A DNA stretch of 64,000 bases. It comes from Corallococcus sp. AS-1-6 (GTDB taxonomy: Bacteria; Myxococcota; Myxococcia; Myxococcales; Myxococcaceae). Below are positions 1 to 8,687 of the stretch, in pieces. Made by a program: the position numbers and the translations under genes. The notes beneath the pieces were generated by a model. That model was not told the DNA's origin. It saw only the letters and a program-made list of their open reading frames with translations, and searched no databases. The DNA is taken from NCBI RefSeq assembly GCF_020037015.1, contig NZ_JAIQDE010000021.1, positions 1 through 64,000 on the forward strand. The letters are read 5' to 3'. The stretch's first letter is position 1. Each line of letters begins with the position of its first letter.

Positions 1-300
1 TCCGTACCCGTCCCGCAGCAGGAACCCGAACCCCAGGTCCAACTGCGCCCCCTTCTTCGCCACCGCGCGCACCACCTCCGGCGCCCGCACCGTCAGCGGG
101 ACCTCCAATAACAGCCGCGCCAGCGCCTCCTCGAACTCCCGAGCACTGACCGGCACCCTCCGGTCCCACGTGACCGGGGCGTACGTCCGCGTCCCCTGCT
201 CCGTGCGCAGCCGCACCGTGGGCCCGCTGGCGCAGCCCGTGAGCAGCACGAACAACACCATCCACACGCCGGCCTTGTGCGCACGCATGCCGTGCAGCAT
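1..300 (-). CDS. SitA5-family polymorphic toxin lipoprotein, N-terminal part (cut by window edge)
   Basis: The reading frame is open from the start codon to the window edge, giving 100 codons. It opens with a short basic segment, a hydrophobic stretch and a lipobox (LLTGC, Cys at about residue 21), so a lipoprotein is expected. The mature start (PTVRLRTEQG, then EFEEALARLLLEVPL) resembles the N-terminal region I know from myxobacterial SitA5-type lipoproteins, which pass between kin cells by outer-membrane exchange and carry C-terminal toxin domains. The toxin part and any immunity gene lie outside the window. A second ATG at 288 is equally possible; neither has a strong ribosome site. Family assignment comes from memory of the motif pattern, without a search. 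Confidence 0.6.
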   Translation of the reverse strand, partial: MLHGMRAHKAGVWMVLFVLLTGCASGPTVRLRTEQGTRTYAPVTWDRRVPVSAREFEEALARLLLEVPLTVRAPEVVRAVAKKGAQLDLGFGFLLRDGYG

Positions 301-316
301 GCGCTTCAAAGACAAC

Positions 317-349
317 GGGGCGGAAGGCCCGTGGAGGACCCTCCGCCCC
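317..349 (-). terminator. Hairpin terminator downstream of the haem/Ig-domain gene
   Basis: An 8-bp perfect GC stem (GGGGCGGA paired with TCCGCCCC) with a 17-nt loop lies just past the stop of the gene ending at 379, followed in the minus direction by a short T-containing stretch (GTTGTCTTT). It separates that gene from the lipoprotein gene downstream. The T-tract is weak. Confidence 0.5.
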
Positions 350-378
350 GCAGGGGCACCGCCGTCAATGACAGACGG

Positions 379-3228
379 CTAGTTGTTCTTCACCGTGAAG
401 CTGAAGCTCTGGATGACGAAGTTGTCCACCGCGTCCGTCATCCACACGTCCACCGTGTGCGTGCCATCCAGCAGCTCGCGCGTGTCCAGCTCCGCGGTCC
501 AGTTGCCGTTCGACTGGAGCGTGCCGGCGCGGATGCCCGACCCGTCCCGCGTGAACGCCACGTTCTTGATGCTGCTCAGCGCATCCGTCACCCGCGCCGT
601 CAGCGTCACCACGCCGCCCACCGTGCTGCCCGGGGCCGGCGTCAGCAGCGTCGCCGTGGGCGCCTGCGTGTCGTAGCGCACCGTGCGCGTCACGCGCGTC
701 GTGCGGCCGGCCTCGTTCGTCGCGTCGATGGTCAGCGTGTTCACGCCCGACGCCAGCGTCACCGACGTCTGGATTTCACCGCCGCCGCGCGGCAACTGGA
801 ACTGCTGCGCGCCCAGCTTCACCGTCGTGGCCGACACGGACGACACGCGAATCACATACGGCAGCGAGTGGTTCGCGCGCGGCCCGAACGTGGCCCCGTC
901 CGCGGGGTCCGTCGTCACCGTGGGCGTGCCCGGCTCCACGAACACGTGCACCACCGCCTCCGTCACGTTGTTCGCCGAGTCCGTGGCGCGCACCAGGATG
1001 CCCTGCTCGCCGAAGTTCGGCAGGCTCACCGGGTGCGTCACCGAACCGGTGCCGAACTCCAGCAGCGTGGTGTTCACCCACTGCGTCTCCACGCGCGTCG
1101 GCGTCTGCTCGTCAATCTGGCTGATGACGTCCACCAGGCTCCCCACCACCTGGCCCTGCACCGGCGACTGGATGGTGATGACCGGCGGCACGCGGTCCAC
1201 CGTCAGGTTGATCTGCTTCGTGGTGACACCGCCCAGGTTGTCGCGGCCCGTGAGCTGGATGATGTTCGGCCCCTCCACCAGCTCCACCGGCACGTAGACC
1301 AGACCGCCGCTCAGCTCGGGGTTCACCACCACCGGGGCGCCGCCGTTCACGATGAAGGCCGCGTAGGTGATGACCGCGCCGTTGGTGGCCGGCTTCACGA
1401 AGCCCCACGCGTTCAGCGTCGTCTCGCGGAGGAACGCGGGCTGGTTGCCCATGATGACCTCCGGCGGCGTGAACGGATAGGCGTTGATGTTCAGCGTCTG
1501 CGCCGCCGTGCTGCCTAGCAGGTTCTGGCTGTTCGGCTGCAGCGTCACGCCGGAGTACACCGCGCGGTAGTCCTGCGCGCCCGTGGCCGTCCACGAGTCC
1601 GTCGCGATGCTCCACGGCAGGGAGAACACGCCGTCGCCGTCCGCGTCGTCATCCGCGCCAATCGCCACGCCCGCCACGAAGAAGGTCACCACGCCCTTCA
1701 GCGGCCCCGTCACCACCGCGTTGGTGGACGCGTTGCGCACGCGCGCGGACAGGAGCGTCGCCTGGCCAATGGTCACGCTCGCGTTCGCCGCCGGCGTGAG
1801 GATGGCCGTCGTCGTCGCCAGGCCCGTCACCGGAGGAGGCGGCGGCGTATACGTCTTCGCGCGAGCGGAGGCCGAAACGCCCGGCGCGCCACCCGAGGCC
1901 GCCGTCACCGTGACCTCCGACAGGAGCGACGGCAGCAGGTTCGCCGGAGCGCGCACCGTCAGCGTCACCGTGGACTCCGCGCCGGAGGCCAGGAACACCG
2001 TGGGCCGGCTCAGCGTGGCCGTCCAGCCCGGCAGGCCGCCCGCGGCGCTCAGCGTGTACGTGTCCGCCTGGTAGCCGTGGTTCTTCACCTTGAACGTGTA
2101 GGTCGTCTCCGACGCGGCCGGGTCGTAGATGGGGAACATCTTCGTGTCCTCGCCCACCACGGACACCTCCACGCTGAAGTCGCCGAAGCACGCCAGGCCC
2201 AGCGACGCGAACGTCGTCGGGATGTCCGGCGTCGCCGTGCCCGAGCCCCAGCTCCCGTCCGCCGCCTGGCGGGACTTCAGCCACTCAATCGCGTTGAACA
2301 GGCGCGCGTTGCTCGCCGGCTCCTTGCCCGCGAGGCACAGCGCGTACACGCCAATGCCCGTGGCGAAGTCGTTGGACGCGTCCGAGGGCAGGTTGCCCCA
2401 GCCCTTGCCGCTCACCGCCGGCATCGCGATGAGCTGGTTGGCCAGCGTCTGGATGGCGTTGGCGTTCACGTCGTTCAGGCCCGGGCCCGCGGCCTTCAGG
2501 CCCACGATGGCCCACGACTTCTGGAACGTGTACGGCATGCCGTCGCCCGCGCCGGACGTGTCGTTGTTGTTGAGGTTCGCGCGCAGGTACGCGGCCGCCT
2601 TGTCGATGGCCGCCTGGTACTGCGCCGCCTTCGCCGGGTCCACGCGCTGCTTCGCCTGCGACAGCGTCACCAGGAAGCGCGCCGTCAGCGGCACGCTGCC
2701 GTGGTCCACCGGGAAGTTGATGTGGTCCTCCGGCCACCGGCCGCTGGCCTGCTGCACGCTCACGGCCCAGTTGGCCGCCATCACCAGCGCGCTGCTGTAC
2801 TGCGTGGACACGTACTGGTCGAAGCCCGCCAGGCCGAACGACGCCCAGCTCGTCTTCTCATTGGGGTACAGCGTGCCCTCGTGCAGCCAGTTGCCCGCGG
2901 GCTTCTGGTCCGTCTTGATGCGCGCGCCCAGCAGGTCCAGGTTGCCCTGGATGGTGCGGCCGTTGGAGGTGGCCTGCGCCATGTTGTAGCCATTGGCCTT
3001 GGCGCTCGACAGGCCGAACACCGCCGCGCCCTGGCGGTGGCACGCGATGCAGTTCTGCGACGTGGTCCAGTTGGCCACGTCCGCGCTCAGGAACTGGATG
3101 GCCTTCTGCGTGGCCTCCGTGTTGGTGGCCGCGACGGCCGGCACGCTGAAGGCGGACAACAACACCGCCGCGAACATGAGGAGTCTCGCCGCCCAACGGG
3201 GCGACGAACGGGAGACGGCTGATGACAT
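379..3228 (-). CDS. Secreted protein with haem-c motif, prenyltransferase-like repeats and Ig-like domains
   Basis: 949 residues. A signal peptide is visible (SPRWAARLLMFAAVLLSAF, ending PAVAA). A single haem-binding CIACH motif at about residue 60 is followed by about 300 residues with repeated Trp/Gly-rich helical units (SSALVMAANWAVS, GKGWGNLPSDASNDFATGIG, ADGSWGSGT) reminiscent of the alpha-toroid of prenyltransferases and squalene cyclases. The rest consists of beta-rich Ig-like repeats. I took ATG 3228 because the signal peptide follows directly; a longer frame starts at 3330. It sits downstream of epsA on the same strand but has its own likely promoter. Function unknown; an envelope or extracellular redox or adhesion role is only a guess. 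Confidence 0.8.
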   Translation of the reverse strand: MSSAVSRSSPRWAARLLMFAAVLLSAFSVPAVAATNTEATQKAIQFLSADVANWTTSQNCIACHRQGAAVFGLSSAKANGYNMAQATSNGRTIQGNLDLLGARIKTDQKPAGNWLHEGTLYPNEKTSWASFGLAGFDQYVSTQYSSALVMAANWAVSVQQASGRWPEDHINFPVDHGSVPLTARFLVTLSQAKQRVDPAKAAQYQAAIDKAAAYLRANLNNNDTSGAGDGMPYTFQKSWAIVGLKAAGPGLNDVNANAIQTLANQLIAMPAVSGKGWGNLPSDASNDFATGIGVYALCLAGKEPASNARLFNAIEWLKSRQAADGSWGSGTATPDIPTTFASLGLACFGDFSVEVSVVGEDTKMFPIYDPAASETTYTFKVKNHGYQADTYTLSAAGGLPGWTATLSRPTVFLASGAESTVTLTVRAPANLLPSLLSEVTVTAASGGAPGVSASARAKTYTPPPPPVTGLATTTAILTPAANASVTIGQATLLSARVRNASTNAVVTGPLKGVVTFFVAGVAIGADDDADGDGVFSLPWSIATDSWTATGAQDYRAVYSGVTLQPNSQNLLGSTAAQTLNINAYPFTPPEVIMGNQPAFLRETTLNAWGFVKPATNGAVITYAAFIVNGGAPVVVNPELSGGLVYVPVELVEGPNIIQLTGRDNLGGVTTKQINLTVDRVPPVITIQSPVQGQVVGSLVDVISQIDEQTPTRVETQWVNTTLLEFGTGSVTHPVSLPNFGEQGILVRATDSANNVTEAVVHVFVEPGTPTVTTDPADGATFGPRANHSLPYVIRVSSVSATTVKLGAQQFQLPRGGGEIQTSVTLASGVNTLTIDATNEAGRTTRVTRTVRYDTQAPTATLLTPAPGSTVGGVVTLTARVTDALSSIKNVAFTRDGSGIRAGTLQSNGNWTAELDTRELLDGTHTVDVWMTDAVDNFVIQSFSFTVKNN

Positions 3229-3319
3229 GAGGGCACGTCCAGGGGCCTGCGGGTGGGCACACCCGGACGCGAGGCTCAGGCACCATGGCCCGTGCACCCC
3301 GCGAAAGGCGTGCGGGGCA

Positions 3320-3349
3320 AGAATACTCAAGTTTGGCTGTAACTGTCCA
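3320..3349 (-). promoter_or_regulatory. Possible sigma-70-type promoter of the haem/Ig-domain gene
   Basis: Minus strand TGGACA (3349-3344), an 18-nt spacer, then TATTCT (3325-3320), in a locally AT-richer gap about 90 nt upstream of the chosen start. Read by eye. Confidence 0.3.
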
Positions 3350-3417
3350 GGGAGGGGAAAAGCACCCGAGCCTTAGAAATCAAGGACATGCAGCCAGTCA
3401 GGCGAGTCCTTTGAGAC

Positions 3418-4218
3418 TCAGCCTTCCTGTGAACCCCGGGTGCGCTTCCACAGCTCGCGCAGGAGAATCACGCCGAACTGGGAGTCGTTGAGGATGTACC
3501 GGCGCCACAGGCGCTTGGGCTCGTGGGTGAGGCGGTAGAGCCACTCGAAGCCGGCCCTGGCGATCCACTCCGGGGCGCGCTTGGCGGTGCCGGCGATGAA
3601 GTCGAACCCCGCGCCGATGCCGATGGCCACCGTGGGCCCCAGCTTCTGGGCCACCTGGGAAATCCACACCTCCTGCTTGGGGCTGCCCAGCGCGACGAAG
3701 AGCAGGTGCGGGTCCTTCTCCCGGATGCGCGCGACGATGGGGTCGTTCTGCGCGTCGCCCGCGTCCAGGTTCACCATGGGCGAGTCCCAGCCCACGACCT
3801 CGATGCCGGGGTACTGCGCCTGGAACTGCTTGCCCACCTTCTCCGCGACGCCGGGGCCCGCGCCCAGCAGGAAGATGCGCCACTTGCGCTCGGCGCCCAG
3901 CTTCACCAGCGGGAGGATGAGGTCGGAGCCCGCGATGCGCTCCGGCAGGGACACGTCCAGCATGCGCGACGCCCAGACGATGGGCATGCCGTCCACCACG
4001 GAGATGGTGGCCTTGGCGTACGCGTCGCGGAAGCGCGTGTTCGTCTCCGCGAGGACGACGTGGTCCACGTTGGCGGTGAAGACGTAGCCGCCCTGGTGCG
4101 CGTCCACCAGCTCGCCAATGGCCGTGACGGCCTCCGGGAAGGTGAGCTGGTCGATGGTGAGCTGGCCGATGTTCAGGCGCGGGCGGGGAGAGGTGGCGGG
4201 GGCGTGTGCGGTGGTCAA
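3418..4218 (-). CDS. epsA: EpsA, WecG/TagA/CpsF-family glycosyltransferase
   Basis: 266 residues, the usual size for glycosyltransferase family 26. Family signatures are present: TANVDHVVLA near residue 49, DGMPIVWASR near 76, LGSPKQEVWI near 180 and the C-terminal GFDFIAGTAKRAPEW block. Enzymes of this family add a sugar to a polyprenyl-diphosphate-linked acceptor at the inner membrane. It is the last gene of the run epsD-epsC-epsB-epsA, 10 bases past the epsB stop, so probably co-transcribed. The identity as EpsA rests on family plus the order matching M. xanthus. Confidence 0.92.
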   Translation of the reverse strand: MTTAHAPATSPRPRLNIGQLTIDQLTFPEAVTAIGELVDAHQGGYVFTANVDHVVLAETNTRFRDAYAKATISVVDGMPIVWASRMLDVSLPERIAGSDLILPLVKLGAERKWRIFLLGAGPGVAEKVGKQFQAQYPGIEVVGWDSPMVNLDAGDAQNDPIVARIREKDPHLLFVALGSPKQEVWISQVAQKLGPTVAIGIGAGFDFIAGTAKRAPEWIARAGFEWLYRLTHEPKRLWRRYILNDSQFGVILLRELWKRTRGSQEG

Positions 4219-4228
4219 GGCGTCGTCT

Positions 4229-6367
4229 TCACTTCACCGTGAGGTCCAGCACGGTGATGGAGTAGGGGGGAAGGCGCTGCGACAGGGTCTGCTCGGCCTT
4301 GGTGCCGGTGGCCTGTTCGGTGAAACCGCCCGGCGCGCCCGAGTACCCCATGACGCGCACGGTGTTGAGCGAGCCGCAGCCCTTGAACTCCACCTGGGCC
4401 TGGGCGGCCTGCTCGGGGTCGAAGTTGAGCAGCACGGCGGTGAGCTTCTTGCCGGACGCGTCGCGGGACGCGAAGAGGCTGGTGCCCTCCGCCGCGGTGG
4501 TGGACAGGGCGTTGTCCTGGAAGCGGCCACCGCGCCCGTCGAAGTCGCGGTACGCGCGGAACGCCCAGAACGTGGGGCTGTTCTCCGCGGGGTACTGCCA
4601 GAAGAACGCGGACGTGAGCCCCTGCTGCCCGAAGCGGCCCAGGGCCTCCGCCTGCGCGAGTCCCCCGCTCATGTGCTTCATGGCGCCGAAGTTGTACTCG
4701 CCAATGGACATGCCCCGGCCGGGGTAGTTCTCCGAAATCCACTGCTTCACGCGTGGAATCAACTGGATGGGCTCGGAGATCCACGACTCGTCCTTGTACG
4801 TCGGGTCCCACAGCGCGCGGGTGGAGCGGATCCGCCGCGCGTTGGTCTCCGGGTCGGTGGCGCCCTCCAGGCCCAGGCCCACGTTGGACTGCGGGTAGAA
4901 GTGCACGTCCACCACGTCCAGCAGGCGCACGCCGGTCTTCTTCTCGTGGTCGCGCAGCTCGCGCAGGTACCAGGCCAGCAGCGGCACGTCGCCGTGCGCG
5001 CGGCGGTCCGTGTACGGCGGGCGGCCGGGGGCGAAGTCCGCGGCGGACCAGAAGTAGTTCGTCCAGCCCCACTCGGCGGGACCGGCGATGACGGCTTCCG
5101 GATCCGCCTTCCGCACGGCGGTGCCGTACTCGATGGTGCGCTTGAGCAGCTCGTCGTAGGTGAGCGGCTCGGGGTGCACGTCCCGGTGCGTGGAGCTCCA
5201 GAGGGCGGGCTCGTTGTCCAGGATGTACATGTTCACGCCGCGCCTGGCGGCCTTGAGCGACTTCACCCACTCGGCGATGAACTCCGGCGGGGCCTGCACG
5301 CTGGTGGTGGTGGGCGCGCCGGGGACCAGGGGCGTGCCGTCGCGGCGCACGCCGTTGCCGCCCGCGGGCTCCGTGTCGTCCTGGGCCTGCTGCGGGCCGA
5401 AGGAGGACACCGGGAAGCCCACGGAGGACGTGTCCTTGGCCACCCAGCCGATGAGCGGCAGCGTGAGCGCGGACTGGACGTTGTTCTTCCGGTTGGACTC
5501 CAGGAAGTCATCCGCGCCGAAGCCGAGCTGCACGTTGCGGAAGTACCAGTCGTTGCCGGTGTTCCACGCGCGGCCCAGCTTCCAGTTGTAGCGGGAAGTG
5601 GGGTTGCCGCCCCAGCGGCGGATGGTGGCGCCCAGCTTCCACTGGTGCGTGTCCGTGGTCTCCTTGTTGCCGTCCAGCGCGATGCCGTAGATGAGCGGGC
5701 TGATGGGCCTGGACGGCGCGGTGCAGTCGATGACCATCTTCGACTCGCGGCCGTCACCCCGGCCCATGCGTCCACCGCCCGCGGCGCGCGCGGCGGCCAC
5801 GTCCGGAGACAGCGGCACCAGGGCCACCTTGTCGAAGAGGACCCAGTCCCGGCCCACCTCCTTCGACGCGCGCAGCACCAGGCGGTCGAAGGGCTCACTG
5901 CGCGGGTTGAGGACCTCCATGGGCACGACGACCTCCGCCCACTCGCGGTCCTTCTTGACGATGAACTCCGGGCTGATGCGCACGTGCGGGAACGTGGCGG
6001 CGCCGGGCGCGTCCAGGCGCACGTCCAGGAACTCGCCGTAGGACTCCGGCGCGGTGAAGCGGAAGCTCAGCGCGCCGTACGCGCCCTGGAGCTTGGGCCG
6101 GTAGAGGATCCACCCGCCGTAGTTGAACATCCGCAGGCGCGCGGGCGCGCCCCGGGGCAGCTCGCGAGGCGCCCAGCCGATGTCCTTCCATCCGGCCTGG
6201 AGGCCCCCGTCGTACACGGCCACCACGTCCGTGGCGGCGGGCTGCGCGGCGGGCACGGCGTCCTTCGAGGCGCCTTGCTGCGCCATCGCCACGCCCGCGC
6301 CGCCGCCCAGCACCGCGCAGGTGAGGATGACGGTCCGCTTCCACCGGCCGTGCTTCGTCTCTGCCAT
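4229..6367 (-). CDS. epsB: EpsB, GH44-type glycoside hydrolase
   Basis: 712 residues with a signal peptide (KRTVILTCAVLGGG...GVAMAQQ). Residues about 45-185 form a beta-rich carbohydrate-binding-like module; the rest matches glycoside hydrolase family 44: RRWGGNPTSRYNWKLGRAWN, a DNEP acid/base motif near residue 384, VDVHFYPQ, and SIGEYNFG with the likely nucleophile Glu near 556. It would act on beta-glucan-like polymer outside the inner membrane; in an EPS locus it may trim or release the product. ATG 6367 is chosen because GGAAGG lies just upstream and the signal peptide follows; the frame itself opens farther upstream. Confidence 0.9.
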   Translation of the reverse strand: MAETKHGRWKRTVILTCAVLGGGAGVAMAQQGASKDAVPAAQPAATDVVAVYDGGLQAGWKDIGWAPRELPRGAPARLRMFNYGGWILYRPKLQGAYGALSFRFTAPESYGEFLDVRLDAPGAATFPHVRISPEFIVKKDREWAEVVVPMEVLNPRSEPFDRLVLRASKEVGRDWVLFDKVALVPLSPDVAAARAAGGGRMGRGDGRESKMVIDCTAPSRPISPLIYGIALDGNKETTDTHQWKLGATIRRWGGNPTSRYNWKLGRAWNTGNDWYFRNVQLGFGADDFLESNRKNNVQSALTLPLIGWVAKDTSSVGFPVSSFGPQQAQDDTEPAGGNGVRRDGTPLVPGAPTTTSVQAPPEFIAEWVKSLKAARRGVNMYILDNEPALWSSTHRDVHPEPLTYDELLKRTIEYGTAVRKADPEAVIAGPAEWGWTNYFWSAADFAPGRPPYTDRRAHGDVPLLAWYLRELRDHEKKTGVRLLDVVDVHFYPQSNVGLGLEGATDPETNARRIRSTRALWDPTYKDESWISEPIQLIPRVKQWISENYPGRGMSIGEYNFGAMKHMSGGLAQAEALGRFGQQGLTSAFFWQYPAENSPTFWAFRAYRDFDGRGGRFQDNALSTTAAEGTSLFASRDASGKKLTAVLLNFDPEQAAQAQVEFKGCGSLNTVRVMGYSGAPGGFTEQATGTKAEQTLSQRLPPYSITVLDLTVK

Positions 6368-6428
6368 GACCTTCCTCAACGCATCCCCCGGAACGAACCC
6401 GGCACAGCGGATCAGCAAGCGACAGCGG

Positions 6429-6974
6429 CTACAGCGGGACCTCGTCCAGGTCCTTGCGCGGGAAGATGCGCGCGGGGATGCCCACCGCGACGCTGTCCGG
6501 CGGCACGTCCTGGAGCACCACGGCGTTCGCGCCAATGCGAGACCGGGCGCCGATGCGCACGGGCCCCAGGATGCGGGCGCCCGCGCCAATCCAGACGTCG
6601 TCCTCGATGGTGGGGTAGCCGTTGTCCTTGGCGGTGCCCACGGTGTTGTTGCCGTAGAAGCGCACGCGGTCGCCGATGCGCGCGTCCCCGCCGATGACGA
6701 CGCCCAGGCTGTGCACGAAGTACACGCCCTTGCCCAGCGTCACGTCCTTGCCGATTTCAATGCCCATCACCGCCGTCTGGGCCACGCGCAGCACGTGGTT
6801 CACCAGCGGGATGTGGAAGGCCAGCGCCGCCTCCCGCGCGCGGTTGAGCGCGGTGATGCGGTACGAGTCGCTGGTCAGCACCACCTTGGCGATGGACTTC
6901 GCGTCCGACGTCCCGGTGGCCGCCTTGGCCATCTCCAACGCGTCCGAGATGAGGGCTCCGAACATGGCTTTCAT
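6429..6974 (-). CDS. epsC: EpsC, serine O-acetyltransferase-like hexapeptide acyltransferase
   Basis: 181 residues. The C-terminal half is a left-handed beta-helix built of hexapeptide repeats (IGKDVTLGKGVYFVHSLGVV, IGGDARIGDRVRFYGNN, IGAGARILGPVRIGARSRIG), as in CysE-like acetyltransferases. In an EPS locus it likely acetylates a sugar residue rather than serine. The start ATG overlaps the epsD stop (ATGA), implying translational coupling; an internal ATG at 6965 is less likely. Confidence 0.88.
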   Translation of the reverse strand: MKAMFGALISDALEMAKAATGTSDAKSIAKVVLTSDSYRITALNRAREAALAFHIPLVNHVLRVAQTAVMGIEIGKDVTLGKGVYFVHSLGVVIGGDARIGDRVRFYGNNTVGTAKDNGYPTIEDDVWIGAGARILGPVRIGARSRIGANAVVLQDVPPDSVAVGIPARIFPRKDLDEVPL

Positions 6975-8008
6975 CCTTGGGGATTTCCCCGGCCCTGCAG
7001 GTAGCGAGCGAGCCCCTTGGCGACGCCCACCCAGCCGCCGGCCTCCGTGCGGGCACCGCGCAGGTACTCCATGCCGTACGCCACGGACGTGCCCGCGAAC
7101 GCGGCGCCCGTGAGCCCCAGCTTGTCCGCCACGGTGGAGGCCTTCACCACGGCCTCCGTCAGCTTGCGCGACGCCTCCGGCGCCACCACCGCCGAGGCGA
7201 GCAGCGGGCGGGACAGCAGGTTGGTCTCGAAGAAGAGGCGCCAGGGGTTCACGCCCTTCACGTCCGGGTGCTTCACGGAGACGTGGGTGTCGAACATGCC
7301 GTAGCGGTGGGCGCGGCGGATCCACTTCTCGAAGCTGACGTGGTCGCTGCCGTGCAGCACGTACGCGTCCGGCGCGAAGAGGAACGCGCAGCCGGCCTTC
7401 TCCAGCCGCACGCCCAACTCCACGTCCTCCGACTGGCCCAGCGTCTTGTCGAAGCCGCCCACGCTCACGTAGTCCGCGCGGGGGAAGGACACGTTGCCCG
7501 TGTAGAGGTGGTTGCCGCGCGCCTTCACGCCGGGGACGGACAGCTCCTCGGCCATGCGGTTGTTGAGGTGCGCGTACCAGCGCTCGAAGAGGGGCATCTC
7601 CCCGATTTCGGGGTCCGGCCGGATGCGGCCCAGCACCACGTTGCGCGAGCCGGGCGGGTGGTGGGCCAGGTGGCGCGCGAGGAAGTCGGAGGCCACCTGC
7701 ATGTCGTCATCCGTGACGAGCACCGTGGGGGCCCGCGCGGCCAGCACGCCCCGGTGCCGCGCGGCGGCGGCGCCCGCGTTCTGCTGCACCTCCACGCGCA
7801 GGGTGTAGGGCAGCTTGAGCGCGGACAGCGGGCCCTTCACGTCGGAGGCGGAGCCGTCGTCCACCACCACCACCTCGAAGTCCTCGGGCGGCAGCGTCTG
7901 GCCGGCCAACTGCTGGAGCAGGCGGGTGATGAGGGGCAGCCGGTTGTACGTGGCGATGACGACGCTGAGCCGGGGGGCCGGGGCAGCGGGGGAGTCGGAA
8001 GGGCTCAT
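6971..8008 (-). CDS. epsD: EpsD, family 2 glycosyltransferase
   Basis: 345 residues, GT-A fold. N-terminal LSVVIATYNRLPL, then FEVVVVDDGS near residue 45, the metal-binding DDD (VLVTDDDMQ) near 97, and GQSEDVELGVRLEKAG near 195, all typical of GT2. No membrane segment, so it should act on the cytoplasmic face, adding one sugar to the lipid-linked EPS repeat unit. Start overlaps the stop of the upstream Wze-like gene (ATGA) and its stop overlaps the epsC start. Confidence 0.92.
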   Translation of the reverse strand: MSPSDSPAAPAPRLSVVIATYNRLPLITRLLQQLAGQTLPPEDFEVVVVDDGSASDVKGPLSALKLPYTLRVEVQQNAGAAAARHRGVLAARAPTVLVTDDDMQVASDFLARHLAHHPPGSRNVVLGRIRPDPEIGEMPLFERWYAHLNNRMAEELSVPGVKARGNHLYTGNVSFPRADYVSVGGFDKTLGQSEDVELGVRLEKAGCAFLFAPDAYVLHGSDHVSFEKWIRRAHRYGMFDTHVSVKHPDVKGVNPWRLFFETNLLSRPLLASAVVAPEASRKLTEAVVKASTVADKLGLTGAAFAGTSVAYGMEYLRGARTEAGGWVGVAKGLARYLQGRGNPQG

Positions 8009-8526
8009 GGCTTCTTCTTCTTGGCCGCGTCGGCGCGCTTCTGCTTCTTCGTGGGACGCGGGAAGGTGACGCTGCCGGCGAAGCGGTCCTCGCCCACCAG
8101 CTTGAGGGTCTTTTGCGCGGAGCCGAAGTCCGTCTCGCCCAGGGTGACGACCAGCAGGGCGGTGTCCGCGGCCAGGGCCAGCGGGAGGCTCGCGGGGTGG
8201 GTGACGAGCGAGTCGATGACCACGATGACCCGCTCGCCCTGCTCCACGCGGCGGCGCACCTCCTGGACCATGCGCGGGGCGCCGGCGGGCTCGATGCCGG
8301 TGGCGTCCACCAGGCGCAGGGGCGGCTCCGGGTAGGGCGCGCCGGCCTCCATCAGGGCCTGGCCCGCGTCCTGCGCGGGGGCGCCGGGGTGGGCGGGGAC
8401 GACGACCAGGTAGCTCCAGGCGCGGCGGTCCAGCGCGAACCACAGCCGCGACAGCTCCGGCGAGGGCACGGCGCTGGCGGGCGGGGTCTCCTCGGCGGGT
8501 GACGGGGGGCTCGAATCGGCGGACAT
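8005..8526 (-). CDS. Wze-like tyrosine-kinase-fold protein lacking a P-loop
   Basis: 173 residues, first gene of the run leading to epsD-C-B-A. The centre resembles the second half of a bacterial tyrosine-kinase/ParA fold: a Walker-B-like strand (RVIVVIDSLV) and a following LAADTALLVVTLGETDFGSA segment, as in Wze/CapB proteins. No Walker A motif (GxxxxGKS/T) is visible; the position where it would stand reads PAHPGAPAQDAGQA. The C-terminus is strongly basic (KKQKRADAAKKKK) with no tyrosine cluster. I infer a non-catalytic partner for the chain-length protein EpsV, which itself lacks a kinase domain. The fold assignment is moderate; function is inferred. Confidence 0.7.
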   Translation of the reverse strand: MSADSSPPSPAEETPPASAVPSPELSRLWFALDRRAWSYLVVVPAHPGAPAQDAGQALMEAGAPYPEPPLRLVDATGIEPAGAPRMVQEVRRRVEQGERVIVVIDSLVTHPASLPLALAADTALLVVTLGETDFGSAQKTLKLVGEDRFAGSVTFPRPTKKQKRADAAKKKKP

Positions 8527-8539
8527 GGGAGCGCGGACG

Positions 8540-8568
8540 GTATAACGCAATGAGGCGTCATGACCCAA
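8540..8568 (-). promoter_or_regulatory. Possible promoter for the epsD-C-B-A run
   Basis: In the 160-bp divergent gap, the minus strand reads TTGGGT (8568-8563), a 17-nt spacer and TTATAC (8545-8540), ending 14 nt before the Wze-like start. Visual match only. Confidence 0.35.
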
Positions 8569-8687
8569 CGACCCGGGCGGGCGGGCAGGCGAAGGAGCGC
8601 GCCACCGGTCTGCTGTCACGGCTGACCCCCTCTGGACGCGGCCCGGGCACGGGGAGCCTGGGGGACGCGGCGTGTTATGGAAGAGGG

